Positions 53,948-62,986 of a stretch of 64,000 bases of DNA are shown piece by piece (positions within the stretch are counted from its first letter, which is position 1; the number at the start of each line of letters is the position of its first letter). The notes beneath the pieces were generated by a model. The model did no database searches. It worked only from the letters and a program-made list of their open reading frames with translations, and had not been told where the DNA came from. Both the position numbers and the translations under genes were made by a program. The DNA is from Celeribacter baekdonensis (lineage in GTDB: Bacteria; Pseudomonadota; Alphaproteobacteria; Rhodobacterales; Rhodobacteraceae), in assembly GCF_900102315.1 (NCBI RefSeq), contig NZ_FNBL01000004.1, forward strand, positions 62,001-126,000, in the 5' to 3' direction.

Positions 53948-55447
53948 ATGAACACCTTTTCACGACGCGGTTTTCTTGCCGCAAGTGCTTCGGCAATTGC
54001 CGCTGTACAGATGCCCCATTCTGCCATCGCGCAGTCTCTGGCCCCTTTCAAATTGTCCGCCACCACCCGCACACTTGACATTGACGGGCAAGCGGCGACC
54101 GTCTTGGGCCTTGCCGGTCCCGGAGGTCAAGGGCTGACACTCAACCCCGGACAAAGGTTCCGGGTCGATCTGACCAACACTCTTGACGTTGGCACGATCA
54201 TCCACTGGCACGGCCAGATCCCGCCCAACGTACAGGACGGTGTGCCAGACATGCCCATGCCCCTGCTCGCACCGGGCGAGACCCGGTCTTATGACTTCGA
54301 CGCGCGGCCGGGCACACACTGGATGCACAGCCATGTGCCCACACAAGAAATGCAACTGCTCGCCGCACCACTGATTGTCCGCTCGCCCGAGGATCTGACC
54401 ACCGACCGGCAAGAGGTCGTGATGTTCCTCCATGATTTCTCGTTTAAGACACCTGAAGAGGTTCTTGCGGAAATCAGCCGCGGCCATGCGGGTGGGCACG
54501 GCGCAGAACATGGTGCCGACGCCAACGCGTCCCCCACGCATGTCATGCCGATGCAGGACATGGATCATGGTGCAATCGGCAACATGCCGGACATGGGCGG
54601 GATGATGGGCATGGACGGTATGGCCATGGACCTGAACGATTATGACTGGGACGCTTATCTTGCCAACGACCGGACGCTGTCGGACCCGGAAGTGGTGCAG
54701 GTCGAGCGGAGCGGTCGCATCCGGCTCCGGGTCATCAACGCGTCCGCGGCCACGGTGTTCTGGATCGAAACGGGTACTGCGCAGGCGCGGCTTGTCGCGG
54801 TGGACGGGCATGCTATCCAGCCAGTCTCGGGTACGCGGTTCGGGCTGGCCATGGGTCAGCGGCTGGACGTTGAGATTGACCTGCCCGCTGGCGGCGGCGT
54901 ATGGCCGATCCTTGCCCGCCGCGAAGGCGCCCGCGAACGCACCGGCCTGATCCTCGCCACGCAGGGGGCGGAAATCCGGCAACTTGACTCTGTCGCAGAG
55001 TCCGATGCGCCCGCCTTCGACACCGATCTGGCACAGGAATCGCGCCTGATCCCGCTGGACGCCCTGCCGGACCGGGCCGTGGATCGCACTCATATGCTGA
55101 TGCTCGGCGGTGCGATGCAGCCCTATATCTGGACGATCAACGGCGCCGTCTGGGGGCAACACAGGCCGGTCACTGCGCGCACCGGGGAGCGTGTCGTGCT
55201 GTCGTTCCATAATATGTCGATGATGGGCCACCCGATGCATTTGCATGGCCACGTGTTTCAAGTCATCGGCTTGAACGGACGCGCATATGCGGGTGCGTTA
55301 CGGGATACTGTCTATGTACCACCGATGTCGATGATTGATGTCGCACTCGATGCTGGCGAGGCCGCGCGCTGGATGCTGCATTGCCATCATATGCCGCATC
55401 TGGCGACGGGTATGATGACCGAATTTACCGTTTCGGCGGTGATCTGA
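53948..55447 (+). CDS. multicopper oxidase (CueO/CopA-like)
   Basis: A 499-aa periplasmic oxidase exported by the Tat system (SRRGFLAAS at residues 5-13). Copper-ligand motifs are IIHWHG, HWMHSHVP, HPMHLHGHVF and HCHHMPHLATGM, giving the trinuclear centre and a type 1 site with Met axial ligand. A Met/His-rich insert (HVMPMQDMDHGAIGNMPDMGG and following Met residues, about 195-230) resembles the copper-responsive segment of CueO. It probably oxidises Cu(I) for copper tolerance. GAGGAG precedes the ATG; the upstream open frame extension is not needed. Confidence 0.9.
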   Translation: MNTFSRRGFLAASASAIAAVQMPHSAIAQSLAPFKLSATTRTLDIDGQAATVLGLAGPGGQGLTLNPGQRFRVDLTNTLDVGTIIHWHGQIPPNVQDGVPDMPMPLLAPGETRSYDFDARPGTHWMHSHVPTQEMQLLAAPLIVRSPEDLTTDRQEVVMFLHDFSFKTPEEVLAEISRGHAGGHGAEHGADANASPTHVMPMQDMDHGAIGNMPDMGGMMGMDGMAMDLNDYDWDAYLANDRTLSDPEVVQVERSGRIRLRVINASAATVFWIETGTAQARLVAVDGHAIQPVSGTRFGLAMGQRLDVEIDLPAGGGVWPILARREGARERTGLILATQGAEIRQLDSVAESDAPAFDTDLAQESRLIPLDALPDRAVDRTHMLMLGGAMQPYIWTINGAVWGQHRPVTARTGERVVLSFHNMSMMGHPMHLHGHVFQVIGLNGRAYAGALRDTVYVPPMSMIDVALDAGEAARWMLHCHHMPHLATGMMTEFTVSAVI

Positions 55448-55483
55448 ACTGCGGCGGGGCGTTCGGATCGAGCGCCCCGCAGT
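55448..55483. terminator. hairpin between convergent oxidase and UspA genes
   Basis: ACTGC (55448-55452) and GCAGT (55479-55483) close a GC-rich stem with GGGGCG pairing to CGCCCC, with a small bulge on the 5' arm. It lies at the oxidase stop and 21 bp before the end of the convergent UspA gene. There is no strong T-run, so termination strength is uncertain. Confidence 0.5.
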
Positions 55484-55503
55484 CTCGGTCAATGGCGATC
55501 AGG

Positions 55504-56361
55504 TCATCGCATGATCAACACAGGCACATGGCACAAGCGGATCATTTCCGTCGTGGTCGACCCAATAAGGAAAGACCGAATGCGGCTGTGGCCATAGGCC
55601 CCCATGACCAGAAGATCATACCCCTCATGCGCCGTCAGTTGCGACAGAACTTTTTCGGGCTCGCCGCTTTGAATGATCGTTTCGGCTTCAATGCCTCCTG
55701 CCTTGAGCGTTGAGACGGCACTGTCCAGCGCTTTCGTCATCTCCGGCGTGTCCTTTCCCGCGAACACAAGCGCAACCTTCAGCCCCACAAAAAGCGGGCT
55801 GCGTGCGATAAAATCCACCGCTTTGAGCGAGGAAGTTGCGCCATCAAAAGCCACCAGCACCTTTTCGATCTGCTTGAAGGCCCGATTGGCGATGAACACC
55901 GGTTTGTGGCTGGCGCGCACGATGCGTTCGAGATTGGAACCGAGGTGCTCCAGAGCAAGGCCTGCAGTCTCGCCGCGTTTGCCGACCACGATCATGTCGC
56001 CGGTTTCGTCCTTGGCTGTCACCGTCTCAGCCAGATCCCCCTGGCGCAGACGGGTTTCCACCTCGGTAGCACCATCGCCTACAATGAGTGCCTTGGCATC
56101 TTCAAGAATGGCACGGCCATGCGCATGAGAGAGCTTTGCCCGCGCCGCATCGAGTTCGGAGAGTTGCGCAAGAAGTTCGCTGCGTGCGCCCAGCCGGATT
56201 GCCCCGGACAGGTCCTGTTTTTCGACGTCATCGCGCCGATTCATCACGTGATAGAGTTTGACCTTCCACTTGGTCTTGTCCGCGATCCATGCCGCGTGAC
56301 GACAAACGCTCTCTGAATAGGCAGAGCCGTCGACAAGGGCGATAAGTGTTTTCGTTGTCAT
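55504..56361 (-). CDS. tandem universal stress protein
   Basis: A 285-aa cytoplasmic protein with two UspA domains. The first opens KTLIALVDGSAYSESVCRHAAWIADK and carries DMIVVGKRGETAGLALEHLGSNLERIVRAS. The second opens KVLVAFDGATSSLKAVDFIARS and ends DLLVMGAYGHSRIRSFLIGSTTTEMIR (ATP-binding G-x2-G-x9-G(S/T) type). It follows sulP by 14 bp; SulP-UspA pairs are common in marine bacteria. Confidence 0.9.
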   Translation of the reverse strand: MTTKTLIALVDGSAYSESVCRHAAWIADKTKWKVKLYHVMNRRDDVEKQDLSGAIRLGARSELLAQLSELDAARAKLSHAHGRAILEDAKALIVGDGATEVETRLRQGDLAETVTAKDETGDMIVVGKRGETAGLALEHLGSNLERIVRASHKPVFIANRAFKQIEKVLVAFDGATSSLKAVDFIARSPLFVGLKVALVFAGKDTPEMTKALDSAVSTLKAGGIEAETIIQSGEPEKVLSQLTAHEGYDLLVMGAYGHSRIRSFLIGSTTTEMIRLCHVPVLIMR

Positions 56362-56375
56362 GGTCTGGTTCTCCC

Positions 56376-57866
56376 TCAATGGCCCATCAATTGATCCATC
56401 GCGCCCGGCTTGTCATGGACGGCAAGCTTGTCGACGATGGTCTCGGATGCTTCATTGAGGCCAATGATTTCGACCTCTGCACCCTCCCGGCGGAATTTGA
56501 GCACGGCCATGTCCAGGGCCGCAACCGAGGAAATATCCCAGATATGGGCACGGCTCACGTCGATCGTCACCTTCTCCGGCGCTTCCTTGAAATCGAAGGC
56601 CTTCATGAAATCCTCAGAGGACGCAAAGAAAAGTTGGCCCTCGATGGTATAGGTGCGGTGGCTGCCGTCCGGTGTGACCTCGCTGCGGACGCGGAACAGT
56701 TGCGCAATTTTCCAGGCAAAGAAGATGCCCGAAAGCAGAACACCCACAAGAACGCCGATGGCGAGATTATGGGTGTAAACCACGAAAAACACCGTCGCCA
56801 GCATCACGATGGACGAGGATTTCGGATGCTCGCGCAGGTTCTTGATAGACGACCATGAGAACGTCCCGATTGAGACCATGATCATGATGGCAACAAGGGC
56901 TGCCATCGGGATCATCGCCACGATATCGCCAAGCGCCACAACCATGATCAAAAGGAAGACACCCGCGGCAAAGGCCGAAAGCCGCCCGCGACCGCCGGAT
57001 TTCACGTTGATGACCGACTGGCCGATCATGGCACAGCCCGCCATGCCGCCGATAAAGCCGGTGGCGGTGTTGGCGATGCCCTGCCCGATGCACTCTTGAT
57101 TGCGATCCGAGGGCGTGTCGGTCAGTTCATCGACGATCTGCTGTGTCATCAGACTTTCCAGAAGGCCAACAACGGCGACCGCGACGGAGTAGGGGAAGAT
57201 GATCGACAGCGTCTCGAAAGTGAGCGGAATATCCGGGATCAGGAACACCGGCAGCGTGTCGGGCAGCGCGCCCATATCACCGACAGTGCGCACATCCCAG
57301 CCCATCACAAGGGTCAAAATCGTCAGCACCACGATGGTGACCAACGGCGAGGGAATGGCCTTGGTGATCCGCGGGAACAGATAGATAATGGCAAGGCCGC
57401 CAGCCACCAGCGCATAGGTCAACATCGGCACTTTCGCCGGATCAAGTTCCGGCAATTGCGCCATGAAGATCAGGATGGCCAAGGCATTCACAAAACCCGT
57501 CATGACGGATTTCGACACGAAACGCATGACATAGCCCAGCTTCAACAGCCCCGCGCCGATTTGCAAAAGCCCCGCCAGCACAGTGGCCGCGAGCAGATAT
57601 TCCAGCCCGTGATCACGCACAAGCGTCACCATGAGAACGGCCGTCGCAGCGGTCGCTGCCGAAATCATACCCGGCCGGCCGCCAGTGATCGCAACGATCA
57701 CCGCGATAGAGAATGAGGCGTATAAGCCTATTTTGGGGTCCACGCCCGCGATGATGGAAAAGGCGATCGCTTCGGGGATGAGGGCAAGAGCCACCACGAG
57801 TCCAGAGAGAAGATCACCGCGAATATTATGCGTCCACTGACGCTTGTATTGAGAAAGAGAGATCAT
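56376..57866 (-). CDS. SulP-family anion permease with STAS domain
   Basis: A 496-aa transporter. About ten to twelve helices start with [37 protein letters not shown] and include the SulP block [18 protein letters not shown] and [29 protein letters not shown]-terminal STAS domain follows ([39 protein letters not shown]). The substrate may be sulfate or bicarbonate. The ATG at 57866 or 57884 is the likely start; the open frame continues far upstream without support. Confidence 0.9.
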   Translation of the reverse strand: MISLSQYKRQWTHNIRGDLLSGLVVALALIPEAIAFSIIAGVDPKIGLYASFSIAVIVAITGGRPGMISAATAATAVLMVTLVRDHGLEYLLAATVLAGLLQIGAGLLKLGYVMRFVSKSVMTGFVNALAILIFMAQLPELDPAKVPMLTYALVAGGLAIIYLFPRITKAIPSPLVTIVVLTILTLVMGWDVRTVGDMGALPDTLPVFLIPDIPLTFETLSIIFPYSVAVAVVGLLESLMTQQIVDELTDTPSDRNQECIGQGIANTATGFIGGMAGCAMIGQSVINVKSGGRGRLSAFAAGVFLLIMVVALGDIVAMIPMAALVAIMIMVSIGTFSWSSIKNLREHPKSSSIVMLATVFFVVYTHNLAIGVLVGVLLSGIFFAWKIAQLFRVRSEVTPDGSHRTYTIEGQLFFASSEDFMKAFDFKEAPEKVTIDVSRAHIWDISSVAALDMAVLKFRREGAEVEIIGLNEASETIVDKLAVHDKPGAMDQLMGH

Positions 57867-58427
57867 GAACAGTTCTGTATCCATAGGCCGCCAGCCAATT
57901 CCAGCGGTCTTTGTTGATGTCATCTGTTGATGGGTTATCCGGCGGATAGGCGGCCGGAGGAGCCAGCCGGGAATTTCACCCGGCTCCATGTTCGTTGGAA
58001 GCCGATTATCAGAGTTCGCGCAAATGTCCAACGCCTCTATGACAATCGATAAGGCAAATCTCAGCAACGGATGCATTAATGCAAGACTTGCACAGTTTGA
58101 GGTCGGGTTGCGGAGCCAAAATATGACGATGGCAGCTCTGTAAATGGCAGCTCTGCAAAAAGAGGGGGCAACAACGCGCCGCATCTTTGGAAGCCGTGCG
58201 CGATCCAAGACCAGTCCTTGAAGCACGCTCAACGGTTATTGATCTGGCGCGGCTGTGTGTGGAGTTCAAGCCTGTCCGATACTTTGTTCATAACGGGCCG
58301 CATCAAGTTTCGAGCCGCCACACAGAATGTAATGGACCGTTGGTTGCCAATTTGGACCATCAACTTGCCATTTCCTCAAAAAAGCGCGTTACATGCGGGC
58401 AACATTAACAGCCGGAAGGCCGGACCT
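57867..58427. other. 560-bp divergent intergenic region between sulP and ktrA
   Basis: No convincing gene is present. A perfect 12-bp palindrome TGCATTAATGCA (58072-58083) could be an operator, and a 15-bp unit beginning ATGGCAGCTCTG is duplicated in tandem (58129-58158). Overlapping open frames here lack ribosome sites and family features. Confidence 0.45.
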
Positions 58428-59096
58428 TTGAAAACCAGAAGCTTTGCCGTGATCGGCCTTGGAACCTTTGGCAGCACAGTTGCCAGTGAACTTGCCCGCT
58501 TTGGCAACCCTGTGCTCGGGATTGATACCGATGAACGGCATGTCACGCGGTTGGCCAATACACTGACCGAAGCGATCATTGCGGATGGCAAGGACGAAGC
58601 GGCCCTCAAGGAAGCTGGTGTGGGGAATTACGATGTTGCCATTGTGGCAATCGGTGAAGACCTCGAAGCGAACATCCTGTGCACCATGAATGTCAAACTG
58701 CTCGGCATAGAGACGATCTGGGTCAAAGCCCTGAACCGGACACATCACCGCATCTTGACCAAACTCGGCGCGGATCGGGTGATCCTGCCCGAACAAGAGG
58801 TTGGTCAGCATATCGCCCAGATGCTGCACAACCCGCTGGTGCGGGATTATGTCAGCCTTGGCAACGGATACCATGTTGTCGACTTCAAGGTTCCTGCGCG
58901 GCTTGACGGCAAGCCTGTGAACGATCCTGCCATATTCTCAAAATACGATCTGCGACCGCTTGGCGCCATGCGCGAGAATCAGTTCCTCTCTTGCGAAAGC
59001 GGTGATCTGAAACTCAAGGAAGGCGACAAACTCCTGCTGCTCGGCAAGCGCGTTGACCTTCGTCATTTCGGGGATGATCTCCGCTACGGGAGCTGA
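58428..59096 (+). CDS. ktrA: KtrA/TrkA-type RCK subunit of a potassium transporter
   Basis: A 222-aa cytoplasmic regulatory subunit. The NAD/ATP-binding Rossmann motif is FAVIGLGTFGSTVASEL, with the acidic end at GIDTDERH, followed by a TrkA-C domain (VVDFKVPARLDGKPVNDPAI...LKEGDKLLLLG). One RCK unit is the KtrA length; full TrkA has two. It starts with TTG at 58428, preceded by GGAAGG. Three nucleotides separate it from ktrB. Confidence 0.9.
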   Translation: MKTRSFAVIGLGTFGSTVASELARFGNPVLGIDTDERHVTRLANTLTEAIIADGKDEAALKEAGVGNYDVAIVAIGEDLEANILCTMNVKLLGIETIWVKALNRTHHRILTKLGADRVILPEQEVGQHIAQMLHNPLVRDYVSLGNGYHVVDFKVPARLDGKPVNDPAIFSKYDLRPLGAMRENQFLSCESGDLKLKEGDKLLLLGKRVDLRHFGDDLRYGS

Positions 59097-59099
59097 TCT

Positions 59100-60434
59100 A
59101 TGTCGCGCCCTGTTGCAAAACGGAAGGTCTCGCACCTTCCTCCGCCACTCGTTCTTGTTCTGATCTACGCAGCCTTCATCGTGCTCGGCGCGGTGACGCT
59201 GATGCTGCCGTTTTCTACCACCGCTCCAATCACCTGGTCCGATGCGGTGTTCACGGCAACTTCGGCTGTGACTGTCACAGGTCTTGCCGTTCTCGACACC
59301 GGAAGCAATTTCACCATCTTCGGCCAAGTCGCGATCGCTTTTCTAATCCAGCTTGGTGGACTTGGCTTGATGACATTCGCCGTGCTGATCCTGTCCATGC
59401 TCGGGATGCCGGTGGGGTTTACCCATCATCTGTATCTGCGTGAAGATCTGAACCAGACTTCTGCGACCGACCTTCTCGAACTGACCAAAATGATCCTCCG
59501 TGTCGTTCTGCTCTGTGAATTGATCGGCGCGGCTCTGCTCGCGTTGGTTTTCATTCCTGAGTTCGGCTGGGGTATGGGGATTTGGCACTCACTCTTTCAC
59601 TCGATCTCTGCCTTCAACAATGCCGGCTTTGCTCTCTTTCCCGACAGTTTGAGCCAATGGGTGGGCAATCCAGTGATCAATATCGTGGTCCCCTTGCTCT
59701 TTATCTTGGGAGGTCTCGGTTTCACGGTTGCCACTGATATCTGGCGAACCCGGAAATGGCATCGTTTCGCACTGCATACCAAGCTGATGCTTGTGGGGAC
59801 CGCATCACTCCTCATCTGGTCCACAACGGCCTTCGCGGTGATGGAATGGAGTAATCCTGCCACATTGGGGCAACTCGATTGGGCGTCCCGCCTTTGGGCC
59901 AGTTGGTTTCAAGCCGCCTCAACACGCACTGCAGGGTTTAATACGGTTGATATCGGTAGTCTGACCGATGGCACGACCCTCATGTTCATGACGCTGATGG
60001 TCATCGGCGCAGGCAGCACCTCGACGGGTGGCGGCATAAAGGTCACGACATTTATCGTCCTGCTTCTTGCTACCTATGCTTTCTTCAAACGACATCAGCA
60101 TCTTGACGTTTTCCGGCGCAGGTTGGGCGCCGATCAGGTGATGAAGGTTCTTGCCCTCGCAATGGTGAGTGTCCTGCTGATCCTTTTTGCCCTTTTCGTC
60201 ATGCTCGTCTTCCATGAGGGCGAATTTCTCGATGTTGCCTTTGAGACCATCTCGGCATTTGGGACCGTCGGGCTGTCACGTGGGGTGACCGGTGACCTCG
60301 ACACAACCGGCCGCATTGTCATCATGTTCATCATGTTTGTTGGACGCGTAGGGCCTCTGACGCTGGGTTTCCTGCTTGCGACACGCAAACCAAAGCGGAT
60401 TTCCTATCCGTCTGGTACGGTCTATCTGGGATGA
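59100..60434 (+). CDS. ktrB: KtrB/TrkH-type potassium channel subunit
   Basis: A 444-aa membrane protein with four repeated pore units. Selectivity-filter-like segments are TSAVTVTGLAVLD, SAFNNAGFALF, ASTRTAGFNTVDIG and SAFGTVGLSRG, each with the conserved glycine. Its size fits KtrB. With ktrA it forms a complete potassium (possibly sodium-coupled) uptake system for osmotic adjustment. Confidence 0.93.
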   Translation: MSRPVAKRKVSHLPPPLVLVLIYAAFIVLGAVTLMLPFSTTAPITWSDAVFTATSAVTVTGLAVLDTGSNFTIFGQVAIAFLIQLGGLGLMTFAVLILSMLGMPVGFTHHLYLREDLNQTSATDLLELTKMILRVVLLCELIGAALLALVFIPEFGWGMGIWHSLFHSISAFNNAGFALFPDSLSQWVGNPVINIVVPLLFILGGLGFTVATDIWRTRKWHRFALHTKLMLVGTASLLIWSTTAFAVMEWSNPATLGQLDWASRLWASWFQAASTRTAGFNTVDIGSLTDGTTLMFMTLMVIGAGSTSTGGGIKVTTFIVLLLATYAFFKRHQHLDVFRRRLGADQVMKVLALAMVSVLLILFALFVMLVFHEGEFLDVAFETISAFGTVGLSRGVTGDLDTTGRIVIMFIMFVGRVGPLTLGFLLATRKPKRISYPSGTVYLG

Positions 60435-60663
60435 GCGCCTTTGGAGACCGTACCAGAAATCATTTGCGCACAGCAGCCCTGATAATCAAAGATCACGAAA
60501 TCATTGCCGTGTCCAAAATGGATGTCAGCGACACGTAGTTTGGCGCCTTAAGGTTATGTAAGCCATTGTTTTCGCGACTTACAGGATGGCGTTCGACATC
60601 AATCCGGCGCTTTTCAACACTTGGTTTGGCGGCTGTCAGAGAATTGAGGCAGAAGGGTACAGC

Positions 60664-60711
60664 TAAAGCGTTCCGCCATAAACCTGAATCACGGGTTTAG
60701 GGCGAAACGCC
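60664..60711. repeat. REP-like palindromic element, copy 2
   Basis: The order TAAAGCG, TTC, CCATAAAC, CTGAATCACGG, GTTTAGGG, CGAAACGC repeats that of the element at 14581-14631 with a few substitutions. Like that copy it is an imperfect palindrome in a gap between genes. Confidence 0.6.
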
Positions 60712-60732
60712 CACACCATTGATATGTCGGGC

Positions 60733-60775
60733 AGCGTCACGCCTTTTCCCTGTCTCAGGTTAAAGGCGTGACGCT
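60733..60775 (-). terminator. long hairpin at the 3' end of the MaoC operon
   Basis: AGCGTCACGCCTTT (60733-60746) pairs perfectly with AAAGGCGTGACGCT (60762-60775), and an inner CCTG/CAGG (60749-60752 and 60756-60759) extends the stem. It starts immediately after the stop codon of the minus-strand gene. No T-run follows on the minus strand, so it may protect the mRNA end or be a repeat rather than an intrinsic terminator. Confidence 0.55.
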
Positions 60776-61144
60776 TTAGAATGCGCCAGCCACATCCTTT
60801 GCCTTTACCAAGCTGCGGCCTTCACAGATGACAGTGCCATCGGGGCCGCTGCAGCAGGCCCAAAGGTCTACGAGGTGTTTTTCAGGCCGTAGGCGCATGA
60901 TCTCGACCTTAGCCACAAGCGGACCGACAAGCGGTGCGTCAGTTTTGAAACTCAGTTCTTGCTTGAGGTAGTTGGTGCCCGCCCCCGGCAGCTCCACACC
61001 CAGCAGGTAGGAAAAGAGCGCCGCGATCAGCGGCTCGGGCACATGATCGGAGCTGCTGCCAGCGCCGCTCAGCGCGGCATAGGCCGCCAAGTCGTCCTTA
61101 CTGTAGCTGCGTGTGATCTGCGCCGTCTGTCCAACCATCAGCAT
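60776..61144 (-). CDS. hotdog-fold MaoC-like protein, C-terminal-type half
   Basis: A 122-aa hotdog protein: VGQTAQITRSYSKDDLAAYAALSG, PEPLIAALFSYLLGVELPG and the strand pair LKQELSFKTDAPLVGPLVAKVEI. The D-x4-H hydratase site is absent (SGAGSSSDHVPE instead), so it may be the non-catalytic half of a heterodimer with the next gene upstream. The start at 61144 has GGAGG upstream; 61138 is also possible. It ends the acyl-CoA operon. Confidence 0.72.
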   Translation of the reverse strand: MLMVGQTAQITRSYSKDDLAAYAALSGAGSSSDHVPEPLIAALFSYLLGVELPGAGTNYLKQELSFKTDAPLVGPLVAKVEIMRLRPEKHLVDLWACCSGPDGTVICEGRSLVKAKDVAGAF

Positions 61145-61494
61145 GTCACCACTGCCTCCCCCGTAAGGCATTCGGCCCCATCCTGCGCGCGGGTGACCTG
61201 CATCCGCAGGTGTCCCGAGGCATCCTCCTTGATGCTCAGGATCAACTCCTCACCGGTGAAGGCCGGGTTCGGGAACATCAGCGTCTGGCTGACCTGGGTC
61301 AGTCCCGCGTCATGCCGTTTCAACATCCCACTGAGCTTCGCGTAAAGAAGCATGCCGTGGCTGACCGTGCGCCCGAAGGTGGTTTCGGCGCAGAAGGCCG
61401 GGTCCACATGGATCGCGTTGTCATCCCCCGACACGGCGGCGAAGGCGTCGAAATCCGCTTGTGTCGGCGTCCACCGCTCTTGCAAATCAATCAT
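61138..61494 (-). CDS. MaoC-family dehydratase (hotdog fold)
   Basis: A 118-aa protein with the hydratase-2 site FAAVSGDDNAIHVDPAFCAETTFGRTVSHGMLLYAKLSG (Asp/His pair). It should hydrate trans-2-enoyl-CoA or a related thioester. The ATG at 61494 follows the synthetase stop by one base, with GAGGG upstream. The downstream hotdog gene, lacking the site, overlaps it and may be its partner. Confidence 0.85.
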   Translation of the reverse strand: MIDLQERWTPTQADFDAFAAVSGDDNAIHVDPAFCAETTFGRTVSHGMLLYAKLSGMLKRHDAGLTQVSQTLMFPNPAFTGEELILSIKEDASGHLRMQVTRAQDGAECLTGEAVVTC

Positions 61495-61495
61495 T

Positions 61496-62986
61496 CTAGA
61501 GACCCTCATGCAGCTTGGGTTTGCATATCTTGCCCGCCGCCGTGCGCGGAAAATCCGCGACGATCCGCACATGCGCGGGCACTTTGTATCCGGCCAGCCG
61601 TTCCCGGCACCAGGGCCGCAACGTGGCCGGATCGAGGCTCTGGCCGGGCCTCAGCATGACGAAGGCCGCGCCGACCTCCCCCCATTTCTGGTCCGCCACG
61701 CCCACGATCGCCACTTCAAGGATGGCAGGGTGTTGGTTCAGCACGCGCTCGACCTCGGCGGGATAGATATTTTCGCCGCCAGAGATGAACATGTCCTTGA
61801 TGCGATCGACGATGAAGTAGTAGCCATCCGCGTCCCGCCGCGCGACGTCCCCCGTCGCCAGCCAGCCGTCCGCGGTGAAGGTCTTGCGCGTGGCCTCGGG
61901 GTTGCCGAAGTAGCCCGGCGTGATGCCCGGCCCGCGCAGCTGCAACTCGCCCACGCCCTCGGCCCTGTCGGAGACACCGGCCAAGCGCACCTCCACCAGA
62001 CTTTGCGGCTTCCCGACAGAGCCGATTTTCCGATCGGCCTGGACCGGGTCCATCAGGAAGACGGTCGGACCGGTCTCCGTCATGCCCATGCCGTTCAGGA
62101 CCTTGGCACCCTTCTCCGCGAAGAAGCGGATCAGCGGCTCCGACAGTGGCGCCCCGCCACAGCCGCAACGGATCGACGCCCAGTCCATCGCACCAATATC
62201 CGCCATCAGCGATAGCTCCTGGTAGATCGCGGGCACGCCGAAGAACTGGTTGATCTGCCCCGATGCCAGCAGGTGCCGCACCACACCGACCTCGAACTTC
62301 GGTAGGATGGTGGAGCTGCCACCGCTCAGGAAGATCGGCAGCGTATAGAGATTGATGCCAGCGGTGTGGAAGAGCGGCAGGTAGCAGACCGCCCGGTCGG
62401 TGGAGGCGATGTTGATGGCCTGCCCGATATTGACCGTATTGACCCAGGCCATGCGGGCGGTCTGGATCACAGATTTCGGCAGCCCCGTGGTGCCGGAGGT
62501 GGAGAGCAGATACCAGGGCCGCTCTGCCGGGACAAGCGCCGTCAGCGCCGGACCGCCCACCTCGATCCATCTGGCGAGATCCTCTTCCAGCGTCAGAACC
62601 GGTACGCCGAGACCCTCGGCTGTGTCGCGGGCCGTGGCGGCGAAGGCCGCATCAGTCAGCATCAGCGATACGCCCACCGGCGCTAGGGTCTCCACCAGCT
62701 CTTTCACCGGCTGGCGCCAGTTCAGCGGGCAGAGGATGGCGCCGGTCTTCTGGCAGGCGAAGAGCGTGATGAAGAATTCCGCCCGGTTCTGGCAAAGGAT
62801 GGCAACGCGATCGCCCTCGGCCAAGCCGCGTGCCAAGAACCCGTCGGCAACCGCATTGGCCGCTTCGTTGATCCGGGCAAAGCTCCAGTCACGGCCCGTC
62901 GTGGTGTCGTGAAAGGCAAGAGCCTCGGGTGTCAACTCCGCCCGTTTCGCAGCCATATCCGGAATCAGATCAAACATCGCAATCAT
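61496..62986 (-). CDS. class I acyl-CoA synthetase (AMP-binding)
   Basis: A 496-aa adenylate-forming ligase that activates a carboxylic acid to its CoA thioester with ATP. The P-loop is LLSTSGTTGLPKSV, followed by NGMGMTETGPT (A5), GWLATGDVARRDADGYYFIVDRIKDMFISGGENIYPAEVE (A7-A8) and the catalytic Lys in RTAAGKICKP. The acid substrate is unknown; neighbours suggest a medium or branched acid degraded through hydratase steps. It overlaps the hydratase gene (ATGA). Confidence 0.93.
   Translation of the reverse strand: MIAMFDLIPDMAAKRAELTPEALAFHDTTTGRDWSFARINEAANAVADGFLARGLAEGDRVAILCQNRAEFFITLFACQKTGAILCPLNWRQPVKELVETLAPVGVSLMLTDAAFAATARDTAEGLGVPVLTLEEDLARWIEVGGPALTALVPAERPWYLLSTSGTTGLPKSVIQTARMAWVNTVNIGQAINIASTDRAVCYLPLFHTAGINLYTLPIFLSGGSSTILPKFEVGVVRHLLASGQINQFFGVPAIYQELSLMADIGAMDWASIRCGCGGAPLSEPLIRFFAEKGAKVLNGMGMTETGPTVFLMDPVQADRKIGSVGKPQSLVEVRLAGVSDRAEGVGELQLRGPGITPGYFGNPEATRKTFTADGWLATGDVARRDADGYYFIVDRIKDMFISGGENIYPAEVERVLNQHPAILEVAIVGVADQKWGEVGAAFVMLRPGQSLDPATLRPWCRERLAGYKVPAHVRIVADFPRTAAGKICKPKLHEGL

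Larger units (their letters stand above)
60435..60775. other. 341-bp intergenic region with repeats
   Basis: It holds no plausible gene. It contains the second REP-like element (60664-60711) and a long hairpin (60733-60775), both listed separately. The region also marks the change to more GC-rich coding sequence. Confidence 0.6.

Noticed and set aside
53960-55261. 433-codon minus-strand open frame opposite the multicopper oxidase
   Set aside because: Antisense to a gene with full copper motifs; composition is His/Arg-rich shadow coding.
58144-58221. Short open frame starting in the second 15-bp repeat (MAALQKEG...)
   Set aside because: 25 codons, no ribosome site, no similarity; probably chance.
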